Source of the DNA: JBHENW01 sp046261875 | GTDB lineage: Bacteria > Acidobacteriota > Thermoanaerobaculia > UBA5066 > Gp7-AA6 | DNA length: 21,007 nt | NCBI GenBank assembly: GCA_046261875.1 | Contig: JBHENW010000198.1 | Location: 1-21,007 of the forward strand | Reading direction: 5' to 3' | Part shown: positions 8,010 through 16,235 of the stretch, piece by piece | How positions within the stretch are numbered: position 1 is the first letter of the stretch | Layout: each line of letters opens with the position of its first letter | Program-made: the position numbers and the translations under genes | The notes under the pieces: model-generated | Database searches by the model: none | What the model saw: the letters and a program-made list of their open reading frames with translations, nothing else | Told to the model about the DNA's origin: nothing

Positions 8010-9311
8010 GAAGCGGAGCGCCAGGGCCGCGGTCGCGACCGGCGCCAGCGCGGCGATCGTCCGTCCGACCGACCAGGTCACCAGCCATTCGGGCCCCTGC
8101 ACGGCGAGCGCCGGCAGAGCGACATAGACGGCGACCGCGGCGGCGCAGAGGAGGAGCAGCCGGTTGCCGGCCGGGACCGAGCGCCCGGCGAGGAGCAGGC
8201 CGGCCAGGAGAAGCAGACCCGCCCACTGCGGCAAGACGTAGAGCGTGAAGAAGGCGCTCAGGCCTTCCCAGAGGCGCGCGGGCAGCTCCGGCGATCCGAG
8301 GAGCGCGAGGTCGAAGTCGCGGAGCGGGTGATTCCCGAGAACCATCCGGTGAACGATCGCGGAGAGGGCCGCCGGCACGACGAGCGCGAGCGAGAGCCGC
8401 CCCGCGCGCGCCCGCGTTCTCCCCTTCCAGGCGAGCGCCCACGTCATGAGGAGGCCCAGGACGACGAGGAGGAGCCCCTCGTTCTTCGTCGCGGCCGCGA
8501 TCGAGGACGCGGCGGCCACGCGCCGCATCGCGCCGTCGCTCCGGGCATCCCAGGCATCGGCGAGCGAGGTCGCCAGCAGCAGAAAAGCGAAGGCGAGGGG
8601 CACCTCCGCCATGCCGGTCAGGAAAGCCGAGTAAAGACCCTGGAAGTTCGCGAGGAGAGCGGCGGCAGCGAGCGCCACGGCCGCGCTCGCGCCGCGCCGG
8701 CGGAGGAAGCCGTAGAGGACGAGCAGGGTGGCCGCGAGGAAACAGGGGAAGAGCAGCGCCATCGCGTGGTCATCCCACCGGCGGGCGAGAGAAGCGAGTC
8801 CCGCGTAGAGCAGCGGCAAGCCGACCGGATACTCCGGATGCGTGAACCCGAAAGCCGGGTTTTCGAAGAGATGCGGAACGCCCTCCGAGGCCCCGAAGAA
8901 CGCCTTCCCCTTCAATCCCCAGATCGCGAGGTAGTCCCCGGCCCACATCGGCTCGGTCAGCGCGTGAAAGGCGTAGAGCAGGACGCCGAGGACCGCCGCG
9001 ACGCCCCACAGGATCTCCGGCCAACGAGGGCCCGCCCTCGGCGGCGCGGTCTCCGGCGCGGCGCGCACGGGAAACCGGATCGAGAGGAAGAGACCGAGCG
9101 CGACCAGGAGAGTGAAAGCGGACGTCACTCCGATCGCGAACCCGATTGCCTTGCCGACCGCGAGAAGCGCGCATCCGACGGCCAGGCCCCATCCGAGCCG
9201 CTCCGAGCGCGGCCGCACCGGCAGCAACGCCCGGGTCATCGCATAGCCGAGGAGCCAGACGAAGGAGATCGCCGCGGCGAACCGGAGCAACGAGACGGCG
9301 AAAGAGGTCAC
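7998..9311 (-). CDS. Polytopic membrane protein, GT-C glycosyltransferase-like (module copy A, large subunit)
   Basis: This 437-residue protein has about ten hydrophobic segments. It is a clear paralogue of the protein at 9745-11082. Blocks shared by both copies include LTEP then GDYLAIWGLKGKAFF (D126), EYPVGLPLLYAG (160-171), a DDHAMALLFPC block (180-190), RRRGASA (204-210), LTGMAEVPLAFAFLL (231-245) and TKNEG (275-279). An acidic residue in a loop after hydrophobic helices, plus a later KNEG block, resembles GT-C enzymes that use polyprenyl-phosphate sugars (the PMT/ArnT-like RgtA-D group). Here several helices precede the acidic loop, so the assignment is tentative. The start is GTG at 9311, overlapping the small gene's stop (GTGA). 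Glycosyltransferase activity is inferred, not shown. Confidence 0.72.
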   Translation of the reverse strand: MTSFAVSLLRFAAAISFVWLLGYAMTRALLPVRPRSERLGWGLAVGCALLAVGKAIGFAIGVTSAFTLLVALGLFLSIRFPVRAAPETAPPRAGPRWPEILWGVAAVLGVLLYAFHALTEPMWAGDYLAIWGLKGKAFFGASEGVPHLFENPAFGFTHPEYPVGLPLLYAGLASLARRWDDHAMALLFPCFLAATLLVLYGFLRRRGASAAVALAAAALLANFQGLYSAFLTGMAEVPLAFAFLLLATSLADAWDARSDGAMRRVAAASSIAAATKNEGLLLVVLGLLMTWALAWKGRTRARAGRLSLALVVPAALSAIVHRMVLGNHPLRDFDLALLGSPELPARLWEGLSAFFTLYVLPQWAGLLLLAGLLLAGRSVPAGNRLLLLCAAAVAVYVALPALAVQGPEWLVTWSVGRTIAALAPVATAALALRFSAE

Positions 9312-9748
9312 GGCGCCGGCCACATCAAAGCCCCGTCCGAGACGTCCGCGACGTGCCTCCAGCCGGGCGGCCGGACCGGGCCGTAGACCGCCGCGATCCA
9401 TCCCGCCGGGATCGGCCGAGGCCGCACGACCGCCGGGAGCGGCGCGAACTGGTAGGCGACGAGGTTGCGCGCCTGCTCCGACTCCGGACCGAAGACCGCG
9501 ACGCCTGCGACGTCCTCGGGCAGCTTGCGGCGCGCCGACTCGAGGAAGAAGTAGAAGCGGCGGTCGAAGGCGGTGGAGGAGCCTCCGAGCCGGCGCACCT
9601 CGAGGGGACGCGGAGCGTAGTGCGCGAGGTGCGCGAGCCGCCGCTCGAGCTCCCCGGGCCGGTTCGCCGCCAGGAGCACGAAGAGGAGCGGCACCGCGGA
9701 CGCGGCCGCGGCGGTACGCCGCAGGTGGATCCGGGCGATGACGCTCAC
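9308..9748 (-). CDS. Small membrane-anchored protein of unknown function (module copy A, small subunit)
   Basis: The 146-residue protein has a basic start (ARIHLRR), one hydrophobic segment at about 12-28 (TAAAASAVPLLFVLLAA), and a soluble remainder predicted to lie outside the cytoplasm. It is homologous to the 141-residue protein at 11079-11504. Shared features are A-Y/F-DR-F followed by LE-AR--LP, then GVA, then a Y-(V/A)-Y--APLP-like block with P--PPGW/IPAGW, and a C-terminal (D/G)GAL. I do not recognise the family. It starts with GTG at 9748 (GTGA overlap with the large gene before it) and ends in a GTGA overlap with the large gene after it, so it is coupled on both sides. A role as accessory subunit of the polytopic partner is inference. 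Confidence 0.72.
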   Translation of the reverse strand: MSVIARIHLRRTAAAASAVPLLFVLLAANRPGELERRLAHLAHYAPRPLEVRRLGGSSTAFDRRFYFFLESARRKLPEDVAGVAVFGPESEQARNLVAYQFAPLPAVVRPRPIPAGWIAAVYGPVRPPGWRHVADVSDGALMWPAP

Positions 9749-11082
9749 GACGGCGCCAGCCGGGCCGCAACGCCGGCTGTGAGCAGCGGAGCGAGCGCGA
9801 TGAGCGCCCTTCCGACAGTCCAGGTCACGAGCCAGACCGGCCCGTAAGGACAGAGCGCGGGCAGGGCGAGATAGACCCCGGCGGAAGCGGCGGCCAGAAA
9901 GAGCAGCCGGCGCCCGTGCGGGCTGCGGCGCCCCGCGGCGATCAGGAGGACGACGGCCGCCGCCGGCCACAGCGCCGGACTCAGGTGGATCCGCCAGGCT
10001 GCGGCCAGCCCTTCGAGAAACCGGTCGAACAGGTCGGGCCGCGCCAGGTAGGCGAGGTCGATCCCCCGGACCGGATGGCTGCCGACCGCGAGGCGATGGA
10101 GCGCGGCGGAGAGGAGGGCGGGAAGGGCGAGCGCCAGCGCGGTGCGCCGGAAGCCAGCCGTCTTCCGCAGGAGCGCCAGAAGCGCGAGCAGAGCGAGCGC
10201 GGTCCCCGCGAAGAAGAGCCCCTCGTTCTTCGTGCCCGCCGCGATCCACGTGGCGAGGGCGACGCGCGCATCGGCCCGACCGTCGGTCCCCTCGATGGCG
10301 TCGCAGACCGCGGTGCCGGCGAGCAGGAACGCGAAGGCCATCGGGATCTCCGCCATCCCGGTCAGGTGCGCCGAATAGAGCGCTCCGAAATGCGCCAGCA
10401 GCGCCGCGGCGGCGAGCGCGGCCAACGCGGAAGCCCCCCTCCGGCGCAGCCATCCGTACATGACCATCGACGTCGCCGCCATCCAGCACGGGAAGATCAG
10501 TGCGAGCGCGTGGTCCTCCCACGCGCCGATCAGAGACCCGATCCCCGCGTAGAGGAGCGGCAGGCCGAGCGGGTAGCCGGGGTTCGAGAATTCGAAGGAG
10601 CTCCAGTCGAAGAGCCGCCGCGGGATCGCCTGCTCGGCGAAGAAGGTCTTCCCTTTCAAGCCCCAGATCGCGAAGTAGTCGTTCGAGGCCATCGGCTCGG
10701 TCAGCGCACGGAGGAGGAACGCGGCGAACCCCCAGACCAGGACGACCGCCAGCACCGTCCCGGCCAGGATGCGCCAGGGAGGCAGCGCTGCGCGCGGCGG
10801 GTGGGGAGCCGGAGGGAGCCGGAAGCGCCGGCCGAGCCAGACCGCCCCGCCGAGGAGTACGAGCGAGGCGATGACCGGCGCGCGGAACGCGAGCGTGAAC
10901 CCTGTGGCCAGCCCCGTCGCGAGGGCGGCGAGACCCAGGCCGAGTCCCCAGCCGGCTCGCTCGAGCCGTTGCGCGGGTCCCGCCGGCACGAGCGCCGAGG
11001 CCGCAACGGTTCCACCGAGCCAGAAGACGCCGGCGATCGCCGCGACGGCGAGGAGCGCCGTGGCGAAGCGGTCCGCGATCAT
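9745..11082 (-). CDS. Polytopic membrane protein, GT-C glycosyltransferase-like (module copy B, large subunit)
   Basis: This 445-residue protein is a paralogue of the protein at 7998-9311, with the same order of blocks: LTEP then SNDYFAIWGLKGKTFF (D135), GYPLGLPLLYAG, WEDHALALIFPC, RRRGASA, LTGMAEIPMAFAFLL and TKNEG. About ten hydrophobic segments are visible, with roughly four before the conserved acidic loop. The copies agree best in the loop-and-helix core and diverge in the N-terminal helices and the last third. The start is ATG at 11082, overlapping the stop of the small gene (ATGA). The differing bases around the conserved acidic residue (GDYL versus NDYF) may mean different donors or acceptors, which is speculation. 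A non-GT-C polytopic enzyme cannot be excluded. Confidence 0.72.
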   Translation of the reverse strand: MIADRFATALLAVAAIAGVFWLGGTVAASALVPAGPAQRLERAGWGLGLGLAALATGLATGFTLAFRAPVIASLVLLGGAVWLGRRFRLPPAPHPPRAALPPWRILAGTVLAVVLVWGFAAFLLRALTEPMASNDYFAIWGLKGKTFFAEQAIPRRLFDWSSFEFSNPGYPLGLPLLYAGIGSLIGAWEDHALALIFPCWMAATSMVMYGWLRRRGASALAALAAAALLAHFGALYSAHLTGMAEIPMAFAFLLAGTAVCDAIEGTDGRADARVALATWIAAGTKNEGLFFAGTALALLALLALLRKTAGFRRTALALALPALLSAALHRLAVGSHPVRGIDLAYLARPDLFDRFLEGLAAAWRIHLSPALWPAAAVVLLIAAGRRSPHGRRLLFLAAASAGVYLALPALCPYGPVWLVTWTVGRALIALAPLLTAGVAARLAPS

Positions 11083-11504
11083 CGGGGGACGAGGAGGGCG
11101 CCGCCGGGCCACTCCCGCAGGACCCGGAGCCCCGCAGGACCCGGCGCGCGGTACGCGAGGGCGACCCAACCGGGCGGGACCTCTTCGGGAGCGATCGCGA
11201 CGGGAACCGGGGCGAGGTGGTACACCGCGTAGTAGAGCCCGCCCCACTCCGGCAGCGTCGGCGCGTAGAGCGCGACGCCCCGCGCGTCCACCGGGAGCTC
11301 GCGGCGCGCCCGTTCGAGCACCGGGAAGAACGCGCGGTCGTACGCGGTCGCCCCGCCCGCGGCTCGGCGTTCCGCGGCGGACAGCGAGAAGGCTCGCCGG
11401 ATGATCGCTGCGCGCCCGCGGAGATCTTCGGAGGTGGTCCGCCGGACGAGCGCGAAGAGAAGGAGGGTGAAGGCGGCGAGCGCGGCGACGCGCCGCCAGC
11501 TCAC
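11079..11504 (-). CDS. Small membrane-anchored protein of unknown function (module copy B, small subunit)
   Basis: The 141-residue protein starts with SWRR, followed by a single hydrophobic helix (VAALAAFTLLLFALV, about 6-20) and an extracytoplasmic domain of about 120 residues with GGATAYDRAFFPVLERARRE, LPVDARGVALYAP, LAPVPVAI and EEVPPGWVALAYR. It matches the small protein at 9308-9748 along its length, so the two-gene unit is duplicated. The start is GTG at 11504, overlapping the glyA stop (GTGA), and its own stop overlaps the next ATG. Family not recognised. The conserved YDR-F and LE-AR blocks next to the membrane are the best candidates for a functional site or for contact with the large partner. 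Confidence 0.72.
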   Translation of the reverse strand: MSWRRVAALAAFTLLLFALVRRTTSEDLRGRAAIIRRAFSLSAAERRAAGGATAYDRAFFPVLERARRELPVDARGVALYAPTLPEWGGLYYAVYHLAPVPVAIAPEEVPPGWVALAYRAPGPAGLRVLREWPGGALLVPR

Positions 11505-12775
11505 GCGACGAGCGGAAACGCGGCGCAGAGGTCCCGAACGGACCGCTTCACCTCTTCCTGGACTTCCGGCGTGTCGGTCTCCAGGGTCCGGCCGATCGCC
11601 TCGGCGATCACGTCCATCTCCGACAGCCCCATCCCGCGCGTCGTCACGGCGGGGGTGCCGATGCGGATCCCGGAGGCGACCATCGGCGGCCGCGTGTCGA
11701 AGGGAATCGTGTTCTTGTTGACCGTCAGGCCTGAGGCGTCGAGCCGCTTCTCCGCCTCTTTCCCGGAGATGCCGCGCGAGCCGACGTCCACCAGGATCAG
11801 GTGGTTGTCGGTCCCCCCCGAGACGAGGCGGAAACCGCGCTCCGCCAGACCGGCCGCCAGACGGCGCGCGTTCTCGACGACGCGCCACTGGTAATCGGAA
11901 AACTCCTGCGTGGACGCCTCGTGCAGCGCGACGGCCTTCGCGGCGATGACGTGCTCGAGCGGCCCGCCCTGGACGCCGGGAAACACGTTCCGGTCGAGGT
12001 CCTTCGCGCGGTCGGCGCGGCAGAGGATGAGCCCGCCGCGGGGACCCCGCAGCGTCTTGTGGGTCGTGGTCGTCACGAACGCCGCGTGCGGCACCGGGGA
12101 AGCGTGCAGCCCCGCGATGATCAGGCCGGCGATGTGGGCGATGTCGGCCATCAAGACCGCGCCGACCTCCTCCGCCGCCTGCGCGAAAGGACGGAAGTCG
12201 ATCTCCCGCGCATACGCCGACGCCCCGACGATGATCAGCCGCGGCCGGTGCTCGCGGGCGAGGGCCATCATGGCTTCGTCGTCGATCCGCTCGTCGTCCC
12301 GCCGGACGCCGTACGCCACGACGTTGTATTCCTTGCCGGAGAAGGAGAGCGGGTGGCCGTGCGTCAGGTGCCCGCCGTGGGAGAGGTTCATGCCCATGAT
12401 CGTGTCGCCGGGCTTGAGCGCCGTGAGATAGACTGCCATGTTCGCCTGCGAGCCGGAGTGGGGCTGCACGTTCGCGTGCTCGGCGCCGAAGAGCTTCTTG
12501 GCGCGCTCGATGGCGAGCGACTCGATTTTGTCCACGAACTTGCAGCCGCCGTAGTAGCGCCGGCCCGGATAGCCCTCGGCGTACTTGTTCGTCAGGACGG
12601 AGCCCTGCGCCTCGCGCACGGCGCGGGAAGTGAAGTTCTCCGACGCGATGAGCTCCAGGGTCTCGTCCTGTCGGCGCTCCTCTTCCCGGATCCAGCGCGC
12701 GACGTCGGGATCCACGGCCTCCAGGTCGCGGCCGCCGAGCGCCGCCGGAGGGAACGTCGTGCGGGCTTCGCTCAC
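11501..12775 (-). CDS. glyA: Serine hydroxymethyltransferase
   Basis: This PLP enzyme interconverts serine and tetrahydrofolate with glycine and 5,10-methylene-tetrahydrofolate, the main cytoplasmic source of one-carbon units. The 424-residue protein shows LELIASENFTS (40-50), NKYAEGYPGRRYYGG (63-77), NVQPHSGSQAN (102-112), MADIAHIAGL (209-218), and TTTTHKTLRGPRGG with the PLP lysine at K240. The length is normal and the frame intact. The start is GTG at 12775; a GAGG about 14 bases upstream overlaps the stop of the dGTPase gene. The 16 bp gap suggests one transcript with dgt and folC, all linked to folate and nucleotide metabolism. The first gene of membrane module B overlaps its stop by 4 bases. 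Confidence 0.98.
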   Translation of the reverse strand: MSEARTTFPPAALGGRDLEAVDPDVARWIREEERRQDETLELIASENFTSRAVREAQGSVLTNKYAEGYPGRRYYGGCKFVDKIESLAIERAKKLFGAEHANVQPHSGSQANMAVYLTALKPGDTIMGMNLSHGGHLTHGHPLSFSGKEYNVVAYGVRRDDERIDDEAMMALAREHRPRLIIVGASAYAREIDFRPFAQAAEEVGAVLMADIAHIAGLIIAGLHASPVPHAAFVTTTTHKTLRGPRGGLILCRADRAKDLDRNVFPGVQGGPLEHVIAAKAVALHEASTQEFSDYQWRVVENARRLAAGLAERGFRLVSGGTDNHLILVDVGSRGISGKEAEKRLDASGLTVNKNTIPFDTRPPMVASGIRIGTPAVTTRGMGLSEMDVIAEAIGRTLETDTPEVQEEVKRSVRDLCAAFPLVA

Positions 12776-12791
12776 GGTGGCGGAGGTTACC

Positions 12792-14060
12792 TCACCCGAC
12801 GAGCTCGTGGTACTCGGTGTTGCAGTAGCTGTCGGTCATGCCCGCGATGTGATCCGCGATCGCGCGGTAGAACCCGGGCCGCTCCAGGTAAGCCTCCGCC
12901 TCCGCGTCCACTTCGTACAGCGGGACGTCCCGCAGGAAACGGACGCCGAGCTGCAGGGAGACGTCGCGCAGGACGGAGTCGGGAAGCAGGCGCGGGTTGT
13001 CGCGGTAGGCGGCGAAGATACGGGAAATCACACGCCTCGCGTGGCCGTCATGGCGGGAGACGGGAAAGGAATGGATGACGTGGCGGTACACGAAGTCGCG
13101 CAGCTCGCGATAGTCCCGCTTCCCCTGTTCCGAGAAACCGATGAGGTCCCCGGGGAGGCGCTCGCGCCGCGCGGAGAACTGGTCCGCGGTGGAGATCCCC
13201 GCCGATTCGAGCCAGCGGTCGATCCGCGCCCGCGAGGACTCGACGAGGTCCGCCGTGAGCGTGGCGATCAGGCCGCGGATGAGCGCGGCCCACCGCGAGG
13301 CGGGGTCCCGGCCGAAGCCGCGCGCCGCCCGGACTCGCCGAGCCACCTCGAGCTCCTCGATCTCCCGGTCGTCCGCCAGGGGCAGGCCGTCCTCGAGATC
13401 GTGCGTCTGCTGCGCGATCTCGTCGGCCCAGTTGACGAGCTGCGCCTCCAGCGTGCCCCCCGACTCGAGCCGGAGCCCTTCCGGGAAATCGAGCGGGAAG
13501 GGGAACGAGGCCTTCCAGGTCGTGTGCTTGAAGATCCCCTCGCGCACGTCGTGCGTCAGGTTGAGGCCCGGGTGTTCGTAGCGTTTCTCCAGCCGGTCGA
13601 CGACCCGGACGGACTGGTAGTTGTGCTTGAAGCCGCCGGCTTCCGGATGCCCCTCCCGCAACAGCCGGTCGAGGACTTTCTCGCCGGAGTGGCCGAAGGG
13701 AGTGTGCCCCAGGTCGTGGCCGAGCGCGATCGCTTCCGCGAGGTCTTCGTTCAGCCCGAGCGCCCGCGCCGCGCTGCGCGCGATCTGGGACACCTCGATC
13801 GTGTGCGTCAGGCGCGTGCGGAAATGGTCCCCCTCGTAGGGGATGAACACCTGCGTCTTGTGCTTGAGGCGCCGGAAAGCGCGCGCGTGGATGATGCGGT
13901 CCCGGTCGCGCACGTAGGCGGTCCGCGCGTCTCCCGGGCCCGATCCGATCGGGCCGAGCGGGCGCGTCGCGCGGCCGCTCTTGGAGGCGTAGAGCGCCAG
14001 GCGCTGCTCTTCGAGGCGCTCGAAGTCCTCGCGTGTCCGGGGCGCGGCAGCGGTCGTCAT
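12792..14060 (-). CDS. dgt: dGTPase-like deoxynucleotide triphosphohydrolase (HD domain)
   Basis: Members split dGTP or other dNTPs into the deoxynucleoside and tripolyphosphate, limiting dNTP pools. The 422-residue protein has the typical RIIHARAFRRLKHKTQVF (55-72), the first HD-domain histidine H86 in RLTHTIEV, the metal-binding HD pair H115-D116 in ALGHDLGHTPFGHSGE, and the later ADEIAQQTHDLEDG helix with a further metal Asp. The length suits the shorter, dGTPase-like subgroup rather than the E. coli enzyme. Substrate preference is not readable. ATG at 14060 overlaps the folC stop (ATGA), so translation is coupled. A search would also report it as deoxyguanosinetriphosphate triphosphohydrolase-like protein. 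Confidence 0.93.
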   Translation of the reverse strand: MTTAAAPRTREDFERLEEQRLALYASKSGRATRPLGPIGSGPGDARTAYVRDRDRIIHARAFRRLKHKTQVFIPYEGDHFRTRLTHTIEVSQIARSAARALGLNEDLAEAIALGHDLGHTPFGHSGEKVLDRLLREGHPEAGGFKHNYQSVRVVDRLEKRYEHPGLNLTHDVREGIFKHTTWKASFPFPLDFPEGLRLESGGTLEAQLVNWADEIAQQTHDLEDGLPLADDREIEELEVARRVRAARGFGRDPASRWAALIRGLIATLTADLVESSRARIDRWLESAGISTADQFSARRERLPGDLIGFSEQGKRDYRELRDFVYRHVIHSFPVSRHDGHARRVISRIFAAYRDNPRLLPDSVLRDVSLQLGVRFLRDVPLYEVDAEAEAYLERPGFYRAIADHIAGMTDSYCNTEYHELVG

Positions 14061-15304
14061 GACGGCGTCCCGAGCCGGCCGGCGAGGAGCAGTGCGCGCG
14101 CCTCGCCGACGAGGTACAGGGAACCTGCGACGATTATAGTTTTCGCGCTCTCCGAAGAGACGAGCCGGCGCAGGGCGGCTTCCAGGCTCGCCTCGGGACG
14201 CGCGTCGGGCCGGACCGCCGAGACTCGCCGGGCGAGCTCCTCCGGGGTCGCCGCCCGGGAGCTTTCCGGAGCGACGAGGCTGACGCCGGCCAGCGCGGGG
14301 AAGAGGGACCCGGCGATCGTCTCGACGTCCTTGTCCGCCATCGCGCCGAAGACGAGCCAGGTCTCCGCGACGATGCCGGCCTCCAGCAGAAAGCGCGCGA
14401 GAGCGGCCGCGCCCTCGGGGTTGTGGCATCCGTCGAGGAGGATCGTCCGGCCGGCGACCCGGAACCGCTCGAGCCGTCCCGGCCAGCGCACGCGACCGAG
14501 ACCGGCGGCGATCGCTTCGGGCGCCGAGATGGAAATCTCCGGAGAGAGGAGCTCCACGGCGCGCACGGCCACGACGGCGTTGGCCGCCTGGTGGCGTCCG
14601 GGCAGCGGCGTCGCCAGCGCGTACTCGCGGACCGGGGTGCGCAGGGAGAAGCGCCCGCCGTCCAGGGAGGCCGCCTCCATTTCCAGGACGCATTCACCGG
14701 CCAGGTCGTGGAAGTCCGCCCCGACCGCGCGCGCGGCCTCCCGGAGGACGTGGAGCGCGTCGGGGTGCGAGAACCCGGCGAGGGCGGGACGTCCCGCCCG
14801 GAAGATCCCCGCCTTCTCGCCGGCGACCGCGGAGAGCGTGCCCCCGAGCTCCTCGACGTGGTCGAGCGAGATCGACGTGACCGCCGAGAGGCGCGCCGGC
14901 ACGACGTTCGTCGCGTCGAACCGTCCACCGAGGCCGACCTCGAGGACCGCGAGCTCGAGTTCCCGCCGGGCGAAGAGGTCGAACGCCGCGGCGGTCATGG
15001 CCTCGAAGTAGGTCGCCGGGATCTCCGGCGCCCGGTCCGCCGCGCCGAAGACCCGGCCGAGCGATGCGTCGAGCTCCTCGGAGGAGACGTCCGCGTCCTC
15101 CAGGCGGATCCGCTCCGTGACGTGGATGAGGTGCGGCGAGGTGTAGAGCCCGGCGCGCACGCCGGCCTCGCGCGCGATCGAGGAGACCATCGCCGCCGTG
15201 GAGCCCTTGCCGTTCGTTCCGCCGACGAGCACGGATGGGACTCGGCGCTCCGGCCGGCCGAGGCGGTCGCAGAGAGAGTCGATGGCGGCGAGCCCGAGCT
15301 TCAT
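14057..15304 (-). CDS. folC: Folylpolyglutamate synthase / dihydrofolate synthase
   Basis: The enzyme adds glutamate to dihydropteroate and/or to folates with ATP, in the cytoplasm. From the ATG at 15304 the product is 415 residues, with the P-loop GTNGKGS (29-35), LYTSPHL (53-59), LEVGLGGRFDATNVV (about 121-135), SISLDHVEELG and DGCHNPEGA. An oddity is that the frame stays open upstream to the accD stop and encodes HLARLESLSIRG just before MKLGL. That matches the family's usual N-terminal YL--L---G-KLGL block, yet no ATG, GTG or TTG is available there; a CTG at 15328-15326 is the only near-standard choice. The ATG given is therefore a conservative start. The stop overlaps the dgt ATG. An accD-folC order is common in bacteria. 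Confidence 0.94.
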   Translation of the reverse strand: MKLGLAAIDSLCDRLGRPERRVPSVLVGGTNGKGSTAAMVSSIAREAGVRAGLYTSPHLIHVTERIRLEDADVSSEELDASLGRVFGAADRAPEIPATYFEAMTAAAFDLFARRELELAVLEVGLGGRFDATNVVPARLSAVTSISLDHVEELGGTLSAVAGEKAGIFRAGRPALAGFSHPDALHVLREAARAVGADFHDLAGECVLEMEAASLDGGRFSLRTPVREYALATPLPGRHQAANAVVAVRAVELLSPEISISAPEAIAAGLGRVRWPGRLERFRVAGRTILLDGCHNPEGAAALARFLLEAGIVAETWLVFGAMADKDVETIAGSLFPALAGVSLVAPESSRAATPEELARRVSAVRPDARPEASLEAALRRLVSSESAKTIIVAGSLYLVGEARALLLAGRLGTPS

Positions 15305-15361
15305 CCCCCGGATCGAGAGAGATTCCAGGCGGGCGAGGTGAGGGAGGTTAACGGCGCTCGC
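15305..15361 (-). other. accD-folC gap with probable folC coding potential
   Basis: The 57 bases between the accD stop and the folC ATG stay open in the folC frame and encode a segment resembling the normal FolC N-terminus. I see no terminator or promoter here. The stretch may belong to folC through a non-standard start, or it may be a remnant after loss of the start codon. Confidence 0.5.
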
Positions 15362-16216
15362 TCAGGCCGCCCAGAGGAGCCGCAGGCACTTCACGACGGT
15401 CTCCTTCATCTCCGAACGCTCGACGATGAAGTCCAGCATGCCGTGCTCAAGCAGGAACTCCGAGCGCTGGAACCCCTCGGGAAGGGTCTGCCGGATCGTC
15501 TGCTCGATGACGCGCGGCCCCGCGAAGCCGATCAACGCGTTGGGCTCGGCGATGTTGAGGTCCCCGAGCATCGCGTAGGACGCCGTGACGCCTCCGGTCG
15601 TCGGGTCCGTCATGATGGAGATATACGGAAGGCGCGCTTCCGAGAGCCGCGAGAGCGCCGCTGCGATCTTGCCCATCTGCATCAGGGAGAGGACGCCCTC
15701 CTGCATCCGCGCGCCGCCGGAGGTCGAGACGACGATGAGAGCGCGGCGCTCGGCGAGCGCCCGCTCCGCCGCGCGCGTCAGGCGCTCCCCGACGACGGAG
15801 CCCATCGAGCCTCCCAGGAAGAAGAACTCCATGGCGCCCGCGATGACCGGGATCTTGCCGACCGTGCCGCTTCCAATGATGATCGCGTCCGAGGTTCCGG
15901 AGCTCTCCTCGTTCTGTTTCAGGCGGTCCCGGTAGCGCTTGGAGTCGCGGAACCGCAACGGATCCCCCGAGCGCAGCTCGCCGAAGAGCTCGTCGTAGCG
16001 CTCGTCGTCGAAGAGCATCCGCAGACGTTCGGACGCGGAGAGGCGGAAGTGAAAGCCGCACTTCGGGCAGATCTTGAAGTTGCGGGCGAGCTCCTTGTTG
16101 TAGAGGATCTGGCGGCAGTTCTCGCACTTGACCCACACTCCTTCCGGGACCTTGCTCGTCCGCCGCTCGCGCGGCTCGCGGGGCTCGCGCGCCGCCCTGT
16201 CCTTCCGGAACCACAT
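15362..16216 (-). CDS. accD: Acetyl-CoA carboxylase carboxyltransferase subunit beta
   Basis: The beta subunit of the carboxyltransferase passes the carboxyl group from biotin to acetyl-CoA, giving malonyl-CoA for fatty acid synthesis; it works with AccA. The 284-residue protein has the N-terminal zinc ribbon C31-x2-C34-x15-C50-x2-C53 typical of bacterial AccD. The crotonase-fold carboxyltransferase core follows, with VVSTSGGARMQEG, TDPTTGGVTASYAMLGD, and GFAGPRVIEQTIRQTLPEGF. The length is normal. The ATG at 16216 opens MWFRKD. No strong Shine-Dalgarno sequence is visible before it. It lies 49 bp after the ABC ATPase gene and is probably the head of the accD-folC-dgt-glyA group. Confidence 0.97.
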   Translation of the reverse strand: MWFRKDRAAREPREPRERRTSKVPEGVWVKCENCRQILYNKELARNFKICPKCGFHFRLSASERLRMLFDDERYDELFGELRSGDPLRFRDSKRYRDRLKQNEESSGTSDAIIIGSGTVGKIPVIAGAMEFFFLGGSMGSVVGERLTRAAERALAERRALIVVSTSGGARMQEGVLSLMQMGKIAAALSRLSEARLPYISIMTDPTTGGVTASYAMLGDLNIAEPNALIGFAGPRVIEQTIRQTLPEGFQRSEFLLEHGMLDFIVERSEMKETVVKCLRLLWAA

Positions 16217-16235
16217 GGGTCCGGGGATCGTAGCA

